From contig OZ038453.1 in assembly GCA_964036195.1 (NCBI GenBank), positions 13,243,206 to 13,307,205 on the forward strand: a stretch of 64,000 nt of DNA. The letters are read 5' to 3'. The notes beneath the pieces were generated by a model that was given only the letters and a program-made list of their open reading frames with translations, had not been told where the DNA came from and ran no database searches. Below are positions 31,198 to 42,998 of this stretch, piece after piece (positions within the stretch are counted from its first letter, which is position 1; every line of letters begins with the position of its first letter). A program made the position numbers and the translations under genes. The DNA is from Sphaerolaimus hirsutus (lineage: Eukaryota; Nematoda; Chromadorea; Monhysterida; Sphaerolaimidae).

Positions 31198-34100
31198 ATG
31201 GAAGACGGGCAAACGTCAGAATATTTGAGAGTGCCAAAACGCGACGAACATTCCACTGTTATTGCAGCGGAAAATTTGCATTTTCCCAGTCACGCTGATA
31301 AAAGTGAAATACTACTATTTGATACATCAGGGGACACTCCCAGACAGTGTAAAAAGCCCTGTAAAATGCCAAATGTCATGCAAAGTGTCAAAAGTCATGG
31401 AAAATGCCCTGTAAAATGGCAACCGAGTTGCCATTCTGGGGGCAGTCCGAAGCCCTGTAAAGTGTAAAGTAAAGTGTCAAATGTAAAGTCAAATGCAAAG
31501 TAAATTGTCAATGAAAACAAAAAAGAAAAGATTTTATTACTGAACTTTACATGACAATTGACAGTTTACTTTGCATTTGACTTTACATTTGACATTTTAC
31601 TTTACACTTTACAGGGCTTGGGACTGCCACCTGGATGGCATTTTCCATGACTTTTGACAGTTTGCATGACATTTGACATTTTACAGGGGTTTTTACACTG
31701 TCTGGGAGTGCCCCCAGAAAGTTGCCAATGCCATGAAATGAGGTTTTCACATGGTGATTGTGAAAACAAAACTAATTTGAACTCATCCACTGAAGAGACA
31801 AAATGTGATGTTGAGTTTCCAGACAAATCGCCGGTGTGCTGTTGCGACCAAAAATCTAATGTATATGACGGGAAATTGATAGAAACGTTTGTCCCATATT
31901 TATTACTGTATTTCTTCTAATAGAAGAGCGCACTTCGTCAAATTATTTACCTGCCCTTCTATTTTTTCACCATGTTCTCGGCCAATATTTCTTCAAGTTC
32001 TGCTATGGTTTTTCAAGGTGTTACATCACAGTTTCACAGACAATGCATAGAATGATGATTTATAGAGTTCATTCAATGTTTGATCTTAAAATAGCACCGA
32101 ATCAATAGACCAAAGCCACCAAATAACAATGTCCGCCGTAGCTTTCTACCTTTTTATGCATTTGGCACAGCTCCGGGAGTTTTTGACTTTTCTATCAGAG
32201 ACTGTCCCTCGATTTATTTCGTCTTCATGGTCAAAAAAGTCAAAAAGTGTACCTTCTATTGAGGACGCCCTTCTACTGGAGACCTGCCCTTCAATTAGAA
32301 GAAATACGGCATGTTTTTATACGTTCTTACTAAATATATCTACATACCTAACCCTCCATTCGTTCAATCCCCACACATTTTCCAGCGAGGATATCAATTC
32401 TCCCGCCACAAATGATTACATTCGTGCATGTGATCCCGATCCAGTATCATGGACGTGTAAAAATGCGAGCTTCATGAATAATGGAAATGTCGGAAAAAGC
32501 TTGTGCTCGAGACATGCACATGCGTCCGGCCACAAACAGATTATCGAGGCTGGTTTCCCATATTTTTCTCTTTTTTCCAAGCTTAATGAGATTCTGTTGG
32601 CATAGTATCCATTTTGGTTCGGGTTCGATAAGCCCTCTGTGTTTAGTTTACTAACATTTGTTTTTTGTTTTGTTTTTTCATAGTACCGGCCTTCACAGTT
32701 CGCACGAAATAATACAACACCTTTTAATACACAAAAACAGATTGCAGATTTCAATTCGATCACAAAGAAACATTTATATCATATACACCCTAAATCCTCG
32801 AATAAATCCCCAGGGTAGTTTTTTCCGCAGACTTTACACTGGGGAGTTGTTTGAGAGGGTGGGGGGGGGGGGGTATTTTCCCTCACTTGTCTACAGGGAA
32901 AGTTATTGAATAGGGGAGTTTTTAGAGGGGAGACTTACTCGAGGATATACCGTATGGTAAATGAACACATCTTTTCAAGTGATAACAGCATGAACCACTG
33001 TTAAACATCCTGCGTCGATTATAAGAAGATAATGAGAAGCATGATTTTACAACCTTTTGTTCACTTATACAAAGCTATAAAACACACACATAAACAGTCA
33101 TTTAAGTGCATTCTGTACAAATTGCACCTGTTAATACTCTTTTGGTTTAGGCTATACTCTGTGTGCCATGCCTCTGCACTGCATTGAATGTGGTATATCA
33201 TTGTGTACCATTGCAGCACATATCCAGGATAATGACCACATTGTGAACATGAATATTGGCCAACTACCATAAATTCTCTAATAATACGACAGTCGTATTA
33301 TTTTTTTCAGCAAACCTTTTGGAGAGTGTCGCGTTATTCTCACACAACGTGCCCAAACCTGTCTCACTATTGGAGATGTCGTATTATTGGAACACTGTTG
33401 CCAAATTAGAAAATTTACGGTAGGTACCTCTATTTCTTCTAATAGAAGAGCTCCATTCTATTTTTTCTTTTCAGCTCCATTTTTTCATCAACTTTTTTAC
33501 CTACTCTTCTATTGGAGGTGCTGTTCTATTAGAGGCTGCCATTCTATTTTTTCACCAATCTTTTTCACAGATTTTTCATCTGAAAATGGTATTTTTAATG
33601 GAACATGAGCAACATTTTAATATCAGAGTATCAATTTAAACAAAACACAATGTGCAAAAAAAAACTAAATCATAGTTCTAACACATCAGATGTAAAGCGG
33701 GAATTAGAGCTCAGCGTCGATTCGACGTGAAATGATGACGTGAAATGTCGTCGTGAAATTAATCACACAAGTGTGGATCATGCTACGGGTCTACAATTTT
33801 CTAAGGATAATATATGAATCAATACCTTAATCGTGTCCAATACTGAGTGTTATCAGCCACAACTAGAGCGAATTGAAAAATTCAATTTTTATCTTTTCAC
33901 GTCATCATTTTACGTCAGGGAACAACTTGACATTTCACGTCAGACTGCTGCTTGCAATAGTCTGACGTGAAATGTCAAGTTGTTCCCTGACACTGTGACG
34001 TGAAATGATGATGACGTGAAAAGATAAAAATTGAATTTTTCAATTCGCTCTAGTTGTGGCTGATAACACTCAGTATTGGACACAATTAAGGTATTGATTC

Positions 34101-37100
34101 ATATATTATCCTTAGAAAATTGTAGACCCGTAGCATGATCCACACTCGTGTAATTAATTTCACGACGACATTTCACGTCATCATTTCACGTCGAATTGAC
34201 GCTGAGCTCTAATTCTGGCCTTAACACCATCCATTTTTTAATATTTGTGTTTTGGCACCCTTCCAGTGTAATTTCCACCTGCTGTTCTATTGGAGGTGCA
34301 ATTCTTTTGGAGGCTGCTGTTTAGTGATGTGAGAAGCAGAAGGATTTTGGTGCCAAGTGCCAAAAGTGCCATGGCGCCTTTCCGACCCCTAGCGCCAAGC
34401 GCCAATGGCGCCAGAGAAAAATGGCACCAGGAGCTGGCGCCAAGCGCCAGCGCCAGGCATTTTATCCCTAGTACCGGTCAAAGATAGTGCCAAGCATCAG
34501 ATTCAAAAAAGACTAAAAAAGCACAATTTTCAGGAAACTTTACCGCTGGGGGACTCTTACTCCCGCACCCTTAACCTGTTGGGGACCCGCATGGCGCTTT
34601 TGATAGGGATGGCGCCAAGCACCAATGGCGCCATAGCAAAATGGCGCCAAGTGCCAAAAGCACCATTGTGTTTTTTGCTTTGGCGCTAGCTCTGGATCTT
34701 TCACCAGATACAACCAACCAGTACAAATTCCAAATACATTTTTCATATCACATTTTTTTAAGTCATAACAAAACCTTTTCACAACAAATTTGAGAGAAGT
34801 TTTGTAGTGAGCCTTTAGTTATTTGTTTTCACAACAATATAACAAATTGCAAAGTGGCCATTTGATATATCCGATCAAAATTACAACTGGTACGTTTTTA
34901 GATGGTATGCATTGATACACCATTTCCTTCAATAAACCAATGAAAGCGGCTTGTTTCCACTTTAAATTGCACTGCCATGTTCATCTCAAATTACAAAATG
35001 CATACCTACATTCATTTATCCTCTCGGTTTTCCTGTTCTGAGAAAATGTTGGGAAGCATGCAGTGTTTTTACATATACTTCCAGCATAAGCGGGGATTAC
35101 AGCTCAATAGAGAATTTAAAAAAAATTCAACGCAAAATTACTTATGGAAGAATGGTTAAAGGTTCAGAATTGAAACTTGAAACTTCAGAATTAAGTAGCC
35201 TGAATTTTTTATGTGTTCAAATATCGTTTTATTATCTTTATTTATTATGTTGTAATTATTTTCCTATTGATTTTTCAAATTTTCCATTAGACTTTTCCAT
35301 TCGAATTCTCCTTGCAATGAAGTTTTCGTCAATTAAAATTTGTTAACAGAAACTTCCAATTTTAATTTAATTAAATTTTAATTCGAAAGTAATTTTCCAT
35401 TAAACATATTCCATTTGTATTTTCCGCTTTAGGGTTGTGCTGTAATCGAGGCTATATGTGAGAAAGAGTACCGTTCATTAGAATTCCATTTGCTCAGGGC
35501 TGTGCTAATGCATTAAAAATGTCAAATGCAGTGGCAGTAGTGATGTGAAAGCGCCATGGCGCTGGCGCCTGGCGCTAGCGCCAAAGCAAAAAGCGCCATG
35601 GCGCTTTTGGCGCTTGGCGCTAAAATGCTGTGGCGCCATTGGCGCTTGGCGCCGTGTTTCCGAAAAGCGCCATGGCGCTTTTGGCGCTTGGCGCTACTTT
35701 CCAGTGGTGCCATTGGCGCTTGGCGCTACCATTTTTTAAAGCGCCAAAAAAGCGCCAGAGAGTGATAATTTCGCCGCGGTGCTTATGTGCTTCATTGCCT
35801 ATTTTCAGCAATTTTTGGCCATGTAAACACCTTCCCGGTCACGTCCGGCACCCATTTTTTGATTTTACTTCTCACATCCTATACCCAGTTCTAGGGTGCC
35901 GCAGAGGCTGAAACTTGGGGGAGACATTGGCGCAACCCCCCTCTACCTCGCATGAATTAGGGGGGTCGCGGCGACCCCCCTGATGCATGCGAGGTTGAGG
36001 GGGGTTGCGCCAATATCTCCCCCAAGTTTCAGCTTCTGGCGCGCCCTAGAACTGGAGATAGGGTGTCACAAGTACGATCAAAAATAGGGTGCCGGACGTG
36101 ACCGGGAAGGTGTTTATGTACTTATTTTACATAGGTATTTTACTCAGGTATGTAATTTAGCTATTTTTACCCTGTTATCTCACACTTCACAATTTGCACT
36201 TTAAATATTGAAATATCCAATAGATTGAACCTCTGCAACCCCCAACCCCCAGACAATCTTTCAGCTTCTACCACTTCAGAGAGGCAATTTGCTATCTATT
36301 TGAACCAGTCTTAGTTACCATTGTGTGTCGATGTTGTGGTGTGATGAGGGGTATAACTAAATATCTGAATAACATATTACAGGTTATCATTATATTCTAA
36401 CACACAGAAATTGAAATTCTGATGCAAAAAAGTGCAACAATATCAATAACAAAATTCCCCATGCAACTCGACATGCCTTGGTATACTCGGCAATCATGAT
36501 ACTCTACAAATACCGTATTACCTCGAATTAACCCCCCCCCCCCTTGAATTGACCCCCCCCTCGAAATACCCCCCCTAAAATTCGGCTGAAGAAAAAATAA
36601 ACCCCCCCCTCGAAATACCCCCCTAAGATTGAGTGTAAAGAGAACGTACAAGACGAATACCGCAGTTTGTCATCTGTACAATGCAGAACACACGTTAAAA
36701 CTGATGATTAAGTGATGTTAGGGAAGGGTTAATGTGTTTATACAGTTATATATGCCCAAAAACACATAAACATCTATGTAATTGTTTGATTTTTCTACGT
36801 CTGCGTATGGGGAATTTACGAAAATTTCTGGCGAAATAATAGACCCCCCCCCCCTCGAATAAACCCCCCCCTCGAATTATCCCCCCCTCAAATTTTGCTG
36901 GCGAAATAATAAACCCCCTGGGGGTATTTCGAGGTAATACGGTAGATATGATTTATGTCTTCGGCTGGCAGACGGCCAACTGAAAACTTATGAATCAACA
37001 TCGCAAAAAGAAAAAAGAAAAGAAACGCTAAATGCCAGAATTTAATAAAGTGATAACGTCATGATGGAGTGTTTCCTCCCGAAAAATGTACGGTGTAATG

Positions 37101-40100
37101 TCATCCGAGTATAGACCAATTAGAAACAGGTATTATTCTCACTGTTGAGCAAGAAAATTTATTGATTTCCATTATTTGATTTTTTTTGTGTTTTTGGAAG
37201 CAATACAAGTTTTTGAAAGTGACAACAAAAAGTACTTTGGCTCACCTGTGTCCTTAAATGCAATATCATTTTGGCGCTGGCGCCATGGCCCCCTGGCGCC
37301 TTTGGCGCTTGGCGCTAAGGTCCAGAAAAGCGCCATGGCGCTTTTGGCGCTTGGCGCCATTTTGCTGTGGCGCTATTGGCGCTTGGCGCTAGTTCCGGAA
37401 AAGCGCCATGGCGCTTTTGGCGCTTGGCGCCAAAAGTCTGGCGCTTTTTACATCACTAAGTGGCAGCACAAAGTTGACACTACCCGGTTACGGTGACATG
37501 TACCGTATTCGCTTGAATAGTTCCCCCCTTGAATTATGCCCCCCTCGAATAATCCCCCTGTAAGATGAGTGAGGAAATAATAATCCCCCCTTAAAGATTT
37601 TTCATCTATTAGTTGTGCCAAATTCTAACAAAAATGGCACATTTCGCAAAATAACTTGATAGAAAGATGCTCGAACATTTTGACGAAATAATGATTCCTC
37701 CCCGCGAATAATTCTCCCCCCCTTGAATAGCTCCCCCCTCAAAAAAGTCTGGCGAAATAACAATTCCCCAGGGGGATTATTCAAGCAAATACGATATTTG
37801 AAACTTGGGGATAAAAATAAGGAGCTCGCGATCTTCTAAATAGTTAGATGTGTTCCGTTAAGTTAATATGCAACTAATTTAGCCTTGTCAAATGAAAATC
37901 CCCATCAAATTTCTACAAAAAAATGTCAGATAATATTGTTAAATGGAATTATATGTAGCATTTTGGCCGGCCTGTTGGCACAACCACAAGCCATTTGGAT
38001 ACTAGGATTTTAGAATTAGCTAGGAATTTTAATCCATGTGCAAGGAAAAAATAGATTCATGCGAATTGCATTGAATTTTTGAATTTTTGGTTATTTTAGA
38101 TTTTTAGAGATCTTTGTATTGACAATATCAGACAGGAACACTTGAACACTAGATTTATACCTATGCCAAAAATACTTGAATTCATTTTTCACGCATTAAT
38201 ATTAAATTCATGGTTTGAAACTTTTTTTCACAACAAAGTTTTCACAACCAAGGTTACTGATGTACCTAATGTGCCACTCTTTATTTTGAAAAAGGCATGT
38301 GCAAGCCAGCATTAAGTATTAATCTAACTGATTGCTATATCACGTATGATATGTAATTACGCATTAACGCGTATTAAACTACCTATATTCTTCACTAATT
38401 AAGGTCAGTGTAAATACATTTTTGTTTGGGTGGTTTTTCACGCAGTATCCATTATCTGAATTGGAGCAATAGTTGTGAAAACATTTAAAGTAAAAATGTA
38501 AATAAAAGTTTTTACTTAAAAACACAGAAACTCAAGTGTTTTTTTCGTGCAAAAGCTCTAAACACAGATACCCTAAATCCTTGAATAAGACCCCAGGGGA
38601 GTTATTTTTTCGTCAGACGTTTTGGAGGGGGGGGTTATTCAAGGGGGGGAGTTATTCGAGGGGGGAGTTATTACTTCCTCAGGAAACGTGGACTTAATTC
38701 ATTGGATGGATGCAGTATGTAAACTTGTTTAATTAAGGTATTTCACTGTCCAATAACAACATAGGTAACAATGTGTATACACTGCATACACATTATGTAT
38801 CTGCTGTCGCTGACATAGGCTACTATTATTTTATAGTTTCGCATTGTATCCTTGTCCTCATAGGGAGGAGTTTTCGAGAGGGGGGAGTTATTCAAGGGGG
38901 GAGTTATATTTTCCTCACCCCACCAGCAGGGGGGACTTATTCAAGGGGGGAGTTATTCTAGGGGGGGGGTCTTATTCGAGGATTTGCTGTATCCATTTTC
39001 GAAAAGCTCAAAAGACAGAAAGTGTTTTTAATTTGAAAACTTATCAATCGTTGGTTACAATGTGCGTTTATAAAAATTACATTATTTCACTGATTACGTT
39101 TTGAGTAATGTGATAGCTTTTGACAACTCTAATACATGGAATTATCACCAGGCAAACTAACAATTTGTTAGGTATTTATATGACAACGCGAAATAGCATA
39201 AAACATTATTTAACATTTTCCCCCAAACACACGGCAATGAAAAATATTATTATTCAATTTTTTTCAGGTTCACAAACGTAACGAGATGCTACAGCCACAG
39301 GATGTGGACTCTAGGACACTGTCAGATGAACCAGATTTTGATGAATTACCTGTGGTGCAAAGATTTCTCCACGCAGGTCAGCGTAGTTTGTATTTACTAG
39401 TGATGGCAAATCGCCAAGGCGCTGGCGCCAAAAGAAAAATCGCCATGTAGCTTTTGGCGCTCGGCGCTATATTGATGTCGCGCCATTGGCGTTTGGCGCT
39501 ATTTACCGCACCCATTAGAAGCGCCGCTTTTGGCGCTTGGCTCTATTTTTTCTAGGGCGCCAGAAACAAAACGCCTGGTGCTAGCGCCGAAGCAAAACGT
39601 GCCGTGACGCGTCTGGCGCTTGTTACAAGGTTTCAGAAAAATGCCATGGCGCTTGGCGCCAAAGTCGTCGCACTTTTTCCATCACTAGTTTGCACACTGC
39701 TTTTTTAACTTTATAACTCTTTATAATGTTCATACCTAATCACAATGCAACAACCCCTTAGTAATCCACTTCCCGACCCCCCATGTCTCTTCCCCACAAA
39801 ACACCCAATCATAGTTGTTAAAATGTATTTACATTTATTCAATAAAGATGGATACTCGAGTACTGCATAAATACATTTACGTTTCCTCACAAAAAATACC
39901 GGTACTCACTCGCGTAATTTTTGAAAGTATGCGAGTACAGAAAATGTAGGTATTTCAAATGGGCTTCTTTATATGCTTGTTGGAGGCACAAAGAAAAAAG
40001 GAAGAAAAGCTAAAAATAGGCATAAAAATAGGTCAAAGCTAGTGATGGAATAGCGCCATGGCGCTGGCGCTATTTGAGGGCGCCAAAGGGCGCCGCGCCA

Positions 40101-42843
40101 TGGCGCCATTGGCGCTTGGCGCCCTTTTTCTGTGGCGCCCTTGGCGCTTGGCGCCCTGCTTTAAAAGAGCGCTAAAAAGGCGCCAGCAGGGTTTCAAGGT
40201 GAGTGCTGTGTAAATTAAAAAAATAATGAAAAATGCTTCCGTGGATGATCTAAATTCGCCAGAAAAATGGACAGTGGTGTGAGTCGGTGGAAATCTTTCG
40301 TCCAACGTGTCTGACGGATCAGAAGACAATAATGATGGACCGTCGAACTTGCAAAATTATAAATAAATGGATTCAAATCGTTGCAATTCCGTTTTTGTCC
40401 ATTTCAGGGAAACTTTGATTGGAAAAGTCTATTTGAAGTGAATGGATTGTTATCAAAGGACAATTTCAATTGTGTTTGAATTCGTCATGTGGATTTTATT
40501 GTAATTTTTTGTTGCTAGATGTGTTTTTGTTCATTACATCCTGAAAAACGCGAATTAAGACGTGAATGCGTGTACCACGGTACGGTGCTGTAGCAACATT
40601 TTTAGCACAGCAGGGTGTTGCAGGCACTTATTTATCCTGGCGCTCTTGGCGCCTGGCGCCCCATTTTCCAAATGGCGCACTTGGCGCTTGGCGCCCTCTT
40701 TCCATGGCGCCCCTGGCGCCTGGCGCCCACTTTCCGAATGGCGCCATGGCGCCCTTGGCGCCTGGCGCCCTTTTTCTGGCGATTTTCCATCACTAGTCAA
40801 AGCACATTAACTAGTGAATTTGACGGTGGAAAAGTATGAAAATTAGTGATTTTGAGAAAAAAATTTCTCAAAAATACCCACTTTTACGTTTTCCGGCAAC
40901 AAAAGTAATCTACCCTCGTTTACTTATTGAGTAACAGTAAATAAAAAATACTTGATGTTTTCTGTACTCACCTGTGAGTAAAAATAAATACTTTACATTT
41001 ACTTTCGAAAAAGTTCGGTACTTTTTACAACTCTGTTAACAACTCTGCACTCAATTGCCCCCAGTGTGTCTATTCGGCTTCATTGCGAGTCTGGTCGCCG
41101 GCGTGGCGCTCACATGTCTGGGTCTGATGAACTATGAGAACGACCACTTGGCGCCGCACACTTACAGGATTTTGGGCGTGGCCGCTTTTGGGGCATGTGT
41201 CCTGTTTTTGATGGCCGCTTGTGGTTGGTTGATGTTTTTATATTTACCCAGATTCTAAAAAGTACCCAGCCCAGACTAAAATACCCAGAATAAAATTGCA
41301 CGCACTTTTGTTGCGTGTACCACGAGCTATACTCAATTTTACACCTCCATGGACATATGTATGAAAAATTAACAATTTTACAATTCCACAAGTAAAAAAC
41401 CTACTTAACGTAATTTTACACAGGTACTGGGGAAAAAGTATTTTGCTGGTATATTACGAAAATAAAAAAGTCAAAGTATTTACCTGTAAGCGTACTTTTG
41501 AGAGAGTTCGGTACTCATAACAACTCCCTGAACCCTTACCCCAGCAACGATATGTGGTTGCGTGACAAGCACTCTTCGACACCTTGGCATGGTGCCAAAA
41601 CGTCATTTCGGTCAACATTCCACACACAATCACCACATGTACGAACTTATGTACCCCCAATCTCAATCGCAATTCACTGGATTGACATCGAGGGATAGTG
41701 CGGCCGCAGTGAGCGGATACAGTTTGTGTTCACAGCATACTTTGAATACGGATTGTAACAGTGGTAAGTGATTCGGGCCCTGCTTGTAAAGTTTGGTTGA
41801 TTTTAGATTTTGGCTCATACCATATTACCTCGAATTGTCCCCCCTCAAATTTTGCTGGCGAAAAAATAAACCCACATGGGGGTATTGCGAGGCAATACGG
41901 TAGTTTTCGGTGCCTTCGGTTTAAGTTTTTGGTTCTTTTTTAAGCCAAGTGGTCTAAGTCTCAACCTGTGTGCCTACCTTATTTCCTCTAATATTTAGAA
42001 GGGTGCACTTCTATTTTTTCGTTAACTATTTACCCGTCCTTTCAGCCAATATTTTTCAACTTCTACCGAGGTATTTCAAAGTGTTACGTCACACGCGATT
42101 CATAGATCCACAGGGTTCATTCATCATTTGATATTAAAACGGCACCTAATAAATGGACCAAAGCCGCTAAATAACTGTGATGTCCGATCGCGTTTTACAT
42201 TCTTAATGCATTTGGCACAATTCCAGCGGTTTCTACCCTTTGATTGAAGACCGCCCTTTCGTTTATTTCATTGCCAAATTAGGTAAGTTCAAAAAGTGTA
42301 GCTTACCTATATTGGAGACTTTTCTATGTGAGACCCGTCCCTCTATTAGAAGAGATACGGTACCTAACCTTCACAGGCACTCAATCGCTCCGGGGCACTC
42401 GTGCCTTGATAACGCTGCAAGAAAAAATCGACCACGCAAATCAGAATCAATTCCCAGCCAAAAACGACGCGGAAATAGAATTGAAATCTGTCCATCACGA
42501 TCACCTCCAGCACCAGGGACTAATACGAGATCAACAAAACTTGAGGATGCTCAGTAGACAAAACGCTGATTTGTGCGTGCCCCCATCGCAAAGTTGGCAC
42601 CTTGGAATGGGACTGAATTCAAACGGAAATGATATTGATTTGAAATCGACGACATTACAGCAACATTGTGCGACATGTTCTTGTTCTAAAGGTTTTCATA
42701 ATAACCCTAAAAACGGTATTTTGATGGATAAAAATAATTATACGAGTGAAATGAGACATTTGTGTGATTTTCACAAGAGTCGACAAAATTCCGTCGGTAG
42801 TGTGGCTAATAGACATTCAGATTTTGGATCCGCACTTCAGTGA
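31198..42843 (+). CDS. Two-pass membrane protein of about 503 aa, family unknown; first exon interrupted by a MITE
   Basis: Exons: 31198-31330 plus 31718-31886 (one ancestral exon split by an insertion), 32386-32552, 33151-33242 (tentative), 39268-39376, 41065-41220, 41545-41763, 42377-42843. The sum is 1,512 nt with consistent phases. The N-terminal half is soluble with a Cys cluster (SPVCCCDQK). Exon 41065-41220 encodes two hydrophobic spans separated by NYENDHLAPHTYR, running on to FGACVLFLMAA. The C-terminal tail is His/Ser/Gln-rich and ends FGSALQ. There is no signal peptide, so the N-terminus is probably cytosolic. AATAAA follows at 42993-42998. The layout recalls small two-span TMEM proteins, but I do not identify one. 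The 6-kb intron 33243-39267 is packed with transposons. Confidence 0.65.
31331..31714 (+). mobile_element. CAG-targeting foldback MITE inside a coding exon, with self-nested copy
   Basis: TSD CAG lies at 31328-31330 and 31715-31717. The ends are GGGACACTCCCAGAC and GTCTGGGAGTGCCCC, and the arms carry repeated ctgtaaaa (left) and ttttacag (right). A second copy of the family (31439-31630, TSD CTG, opposite orientation) is nested inside. Removing the element and one CAG makes the host codons continuous (tca-g/aa-agt). Unremoved, the frame reaches TAA near 31466. Confidence 0.85.
31439..31630 (-). mobile_element. Nested copy of the CAG/CTG-targeting MITE
   Basis: CTG lies at 31436-31438 and 31631-31633. 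The ends are GGGGCAGTCCG and GGGACTGCCAC. The length (192 bp) is close to the 195-bp copy at 57787-57981, indicating the family's basic size. Confidence 0.8.
31905..32313. mobile_element. CCGTATTTCTTCTAAT-ended element in intron
   Basis: Left tgtatttcttctaatagaag and right ttagaagaaatacgg are inverted ends. The interior shares gccaatatttcttcaag / gttacatcaca with 41979-42362, a sister copy. Confidence 0.6.
32788..32955. mobile_element. CCCTAAATCCTCGAATAA-ended short element
   Basis: Left taaatcctcgaataaatcc and right actcgaggatataccgta are inverted, and a long G run lies in the middle. Intronic; same broad type as 38571-38992. Confidence 0.5.
32993..33150. other. Intron stretch with no recognised feature
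   Basis: AT-rich sequence before the tentative exon 33151-33242. A minus-strand open frame covers the same bases as that exon, so the coding strand here is not settled. Confidence 0.3.
33267..33420. mobile_element. 154-bp MITE, ends related to the pogo-like element at 63577
   Basis: Flanked by TA (33265-33266, 33421-33422). It starts CCATAAATTCTCTAATAATA and ends AAATTAGAAAATTTACGG. It shares ATACGACAGTCGTATTA, GGAGATGTCGTATTATTGG and the reverse of the 63577 left end, so it looks like an internally deleted copy of that element. Confidence 0.7.
33701..34215. repeat. 515-bp near-perfect palindrome (foldback element)
   Basis: The left arm from gaattagagctcagcgtc is matched by gacgctgagctctaattc on the right, and the arms pair almost base for base to a centre near 33955 (tgcttgcaata). 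Both arms repeat gacgtgaaatg / catttcacgtc. It is not coding and could form a very long hairpin. Confidence 0.85.
34322..34690. mobile_element. Degraded GGCGCC-rich hAT-type sequence
   Basis: It starts TAGTGATGTGAGAAGC and contains dispersed gcgccaagcgccaatggcgcc blocks of about the usual kind, but no matching right end or 8-bp duplication was found. Confidence 0.4.
34690..35529. other. AT-rich intron stretch, nothing recognised
   Basis: Inside the large intron of the two-pass membrane protein gene. There are no splice-bounded open frames and no clear element ends. The stretch 35180-35410 has several t/a-rich near repeats (ttccatt, aattaaaatt). Confidence 0.4.
35820..36119. repeat. 300-bp palindromic foldback nested in the 35538 element
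   Basis: Left catgtaaacaccttcccggt pairs with accgggaaggtgtttatg on the right. The centre lies near 35965 (gggggtcgcggcgaccccc). Both arms contain agttctagggtg / ccctagaact and cccccaagtttcagc. Confidence 0.8.
36513..36942. mobile_element. CCGTATTACC-ended element nested in the 35538 element
   Basis: TA-CCGTATTACCTCGAATTA to ATTTCGAGGTAATACGG-TA, with C-run subterminal blocks. Minus-strand Gly/Arg-rich frames here are products of the G runs. Confidence 0.75.
37503..37794. mobile_element. CCGTATTCGCTTGAATA-ended element
   Basis: Left ccgtattcgcttgaatag and right ttattcaagcaaatacg are inverted, with c-run blocks between. Intronic. The ends differ slightly from the CCGTATTTCC and CCGTATTACC types. 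Confidence 0.6.
37795..38570. other. AT-rich intron stretch, nothing recognised
   Basis: Lies in the 6-kb intron of the two-pass membrane protein gene. No open frame with flanking splice sites and no element ends were seen. Confidence 0.4.
38571..38992. mobile_element. ACCCTAAATCCTTGAATAAG-ended element
   Basis: Left taccctaaatccttgaataa and right ttattcgaggatttgctgta are inverted. The element contains repeated gagttattcaagggggg blocks and shares atacacattatgtatctgct with 27470-27676. Confidence 0.6.
39398..39687. mobile_element. 290-bp hAT-like MITE, TAGTGATGG ends, GGCGCT-rich
   Basis: The ends are TAGTGATGGCAAATCGCC and GCACTTTTTCCATCACTA. Flanks gtatttac and gtttgcac are a decayed 8-bp duplication (6/8). 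It begins 22 nt after exon 39268-39376. Confidence 0.7.
40040..40795. mobile_element. 756-bp hAT-like element, TAGTGATGG ends, GGCGCC arrays
   Basis: The 8-bp duplication gtcaaagc is perfect (40032-40039, 40796-40803). The ends are TAGTGATGGAATAGCGCC and TGGCGATTTTCCATCACTA. Same family as 28514 and 35538. Confidence 0.85.
41817..41902. mobile_element. Short CCGTATTACC-type element in intron
   Basis: Left ccatattacctcgaattgtc and right attgcgaggcaatacggta are inverted with a brief centre. A highly deleted copy located just after exon 41545-41763. Confidence 0.5.
41979..42362. mobile_element. TTTCCTCTAATA...TATTAGAAGAGATACGG element in intron
   Basis: Sister of 31905-32313: shared interior gccaatatttttcaacttct and gtgttacgtcaca, and a right end cctctattagaagagatacgg. 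Ends 14 nt before the last exon of the membrane protein gene. Confidence 0.6.
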
Positions 42844-42992
42844 GTTGAGGATTTTGCTTTGTGATTTTTGTGATCTTGTAAATTTCCGCCGAAAACTGTC
42901 TCATTGTCTTTGAGCTTTCCGAGCTGAAATCACATTAGGTATTTTGTGAGCATTTTCACTGAATGAATCCTACATGCTTTTAATCGAAACAT

Positions 42993-42998
42993 AATAAA
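42993..42998 (+). terminator. AATAAA poly(A) signal of the two-pass membrane protein gene
   Basis: AATAAA about 150 nt past the TGA at 42841-42843. Confidence 0.65.

Larger units (their letters stand above)
35538..37458. mobile_element. 1.9-kb hAT-like element, TAGTGATG ends, two nested insertions
   Basis: The 8-bp duplication agtggcag is perfect (35530-35537, 37459-37466). The ends are TAGTGATGTGAAAGCGCC and GGCGCTTTTTACATCACTA. Both termini hold gcgccatggcgcttttggcg arrays. Inside are a 300-bp palindrome (35820-36119) and a TA-flanked CCGTATTACC element (36513-36942). Confidence 0.85.

Noticed and set aside
39268-39376. Alternative reading of this exon in a Cys/Trp-rich frame
   Set aside because: The acidic frame (LSDEPDFDELP) joins in phase to the next exon, while the other does not.
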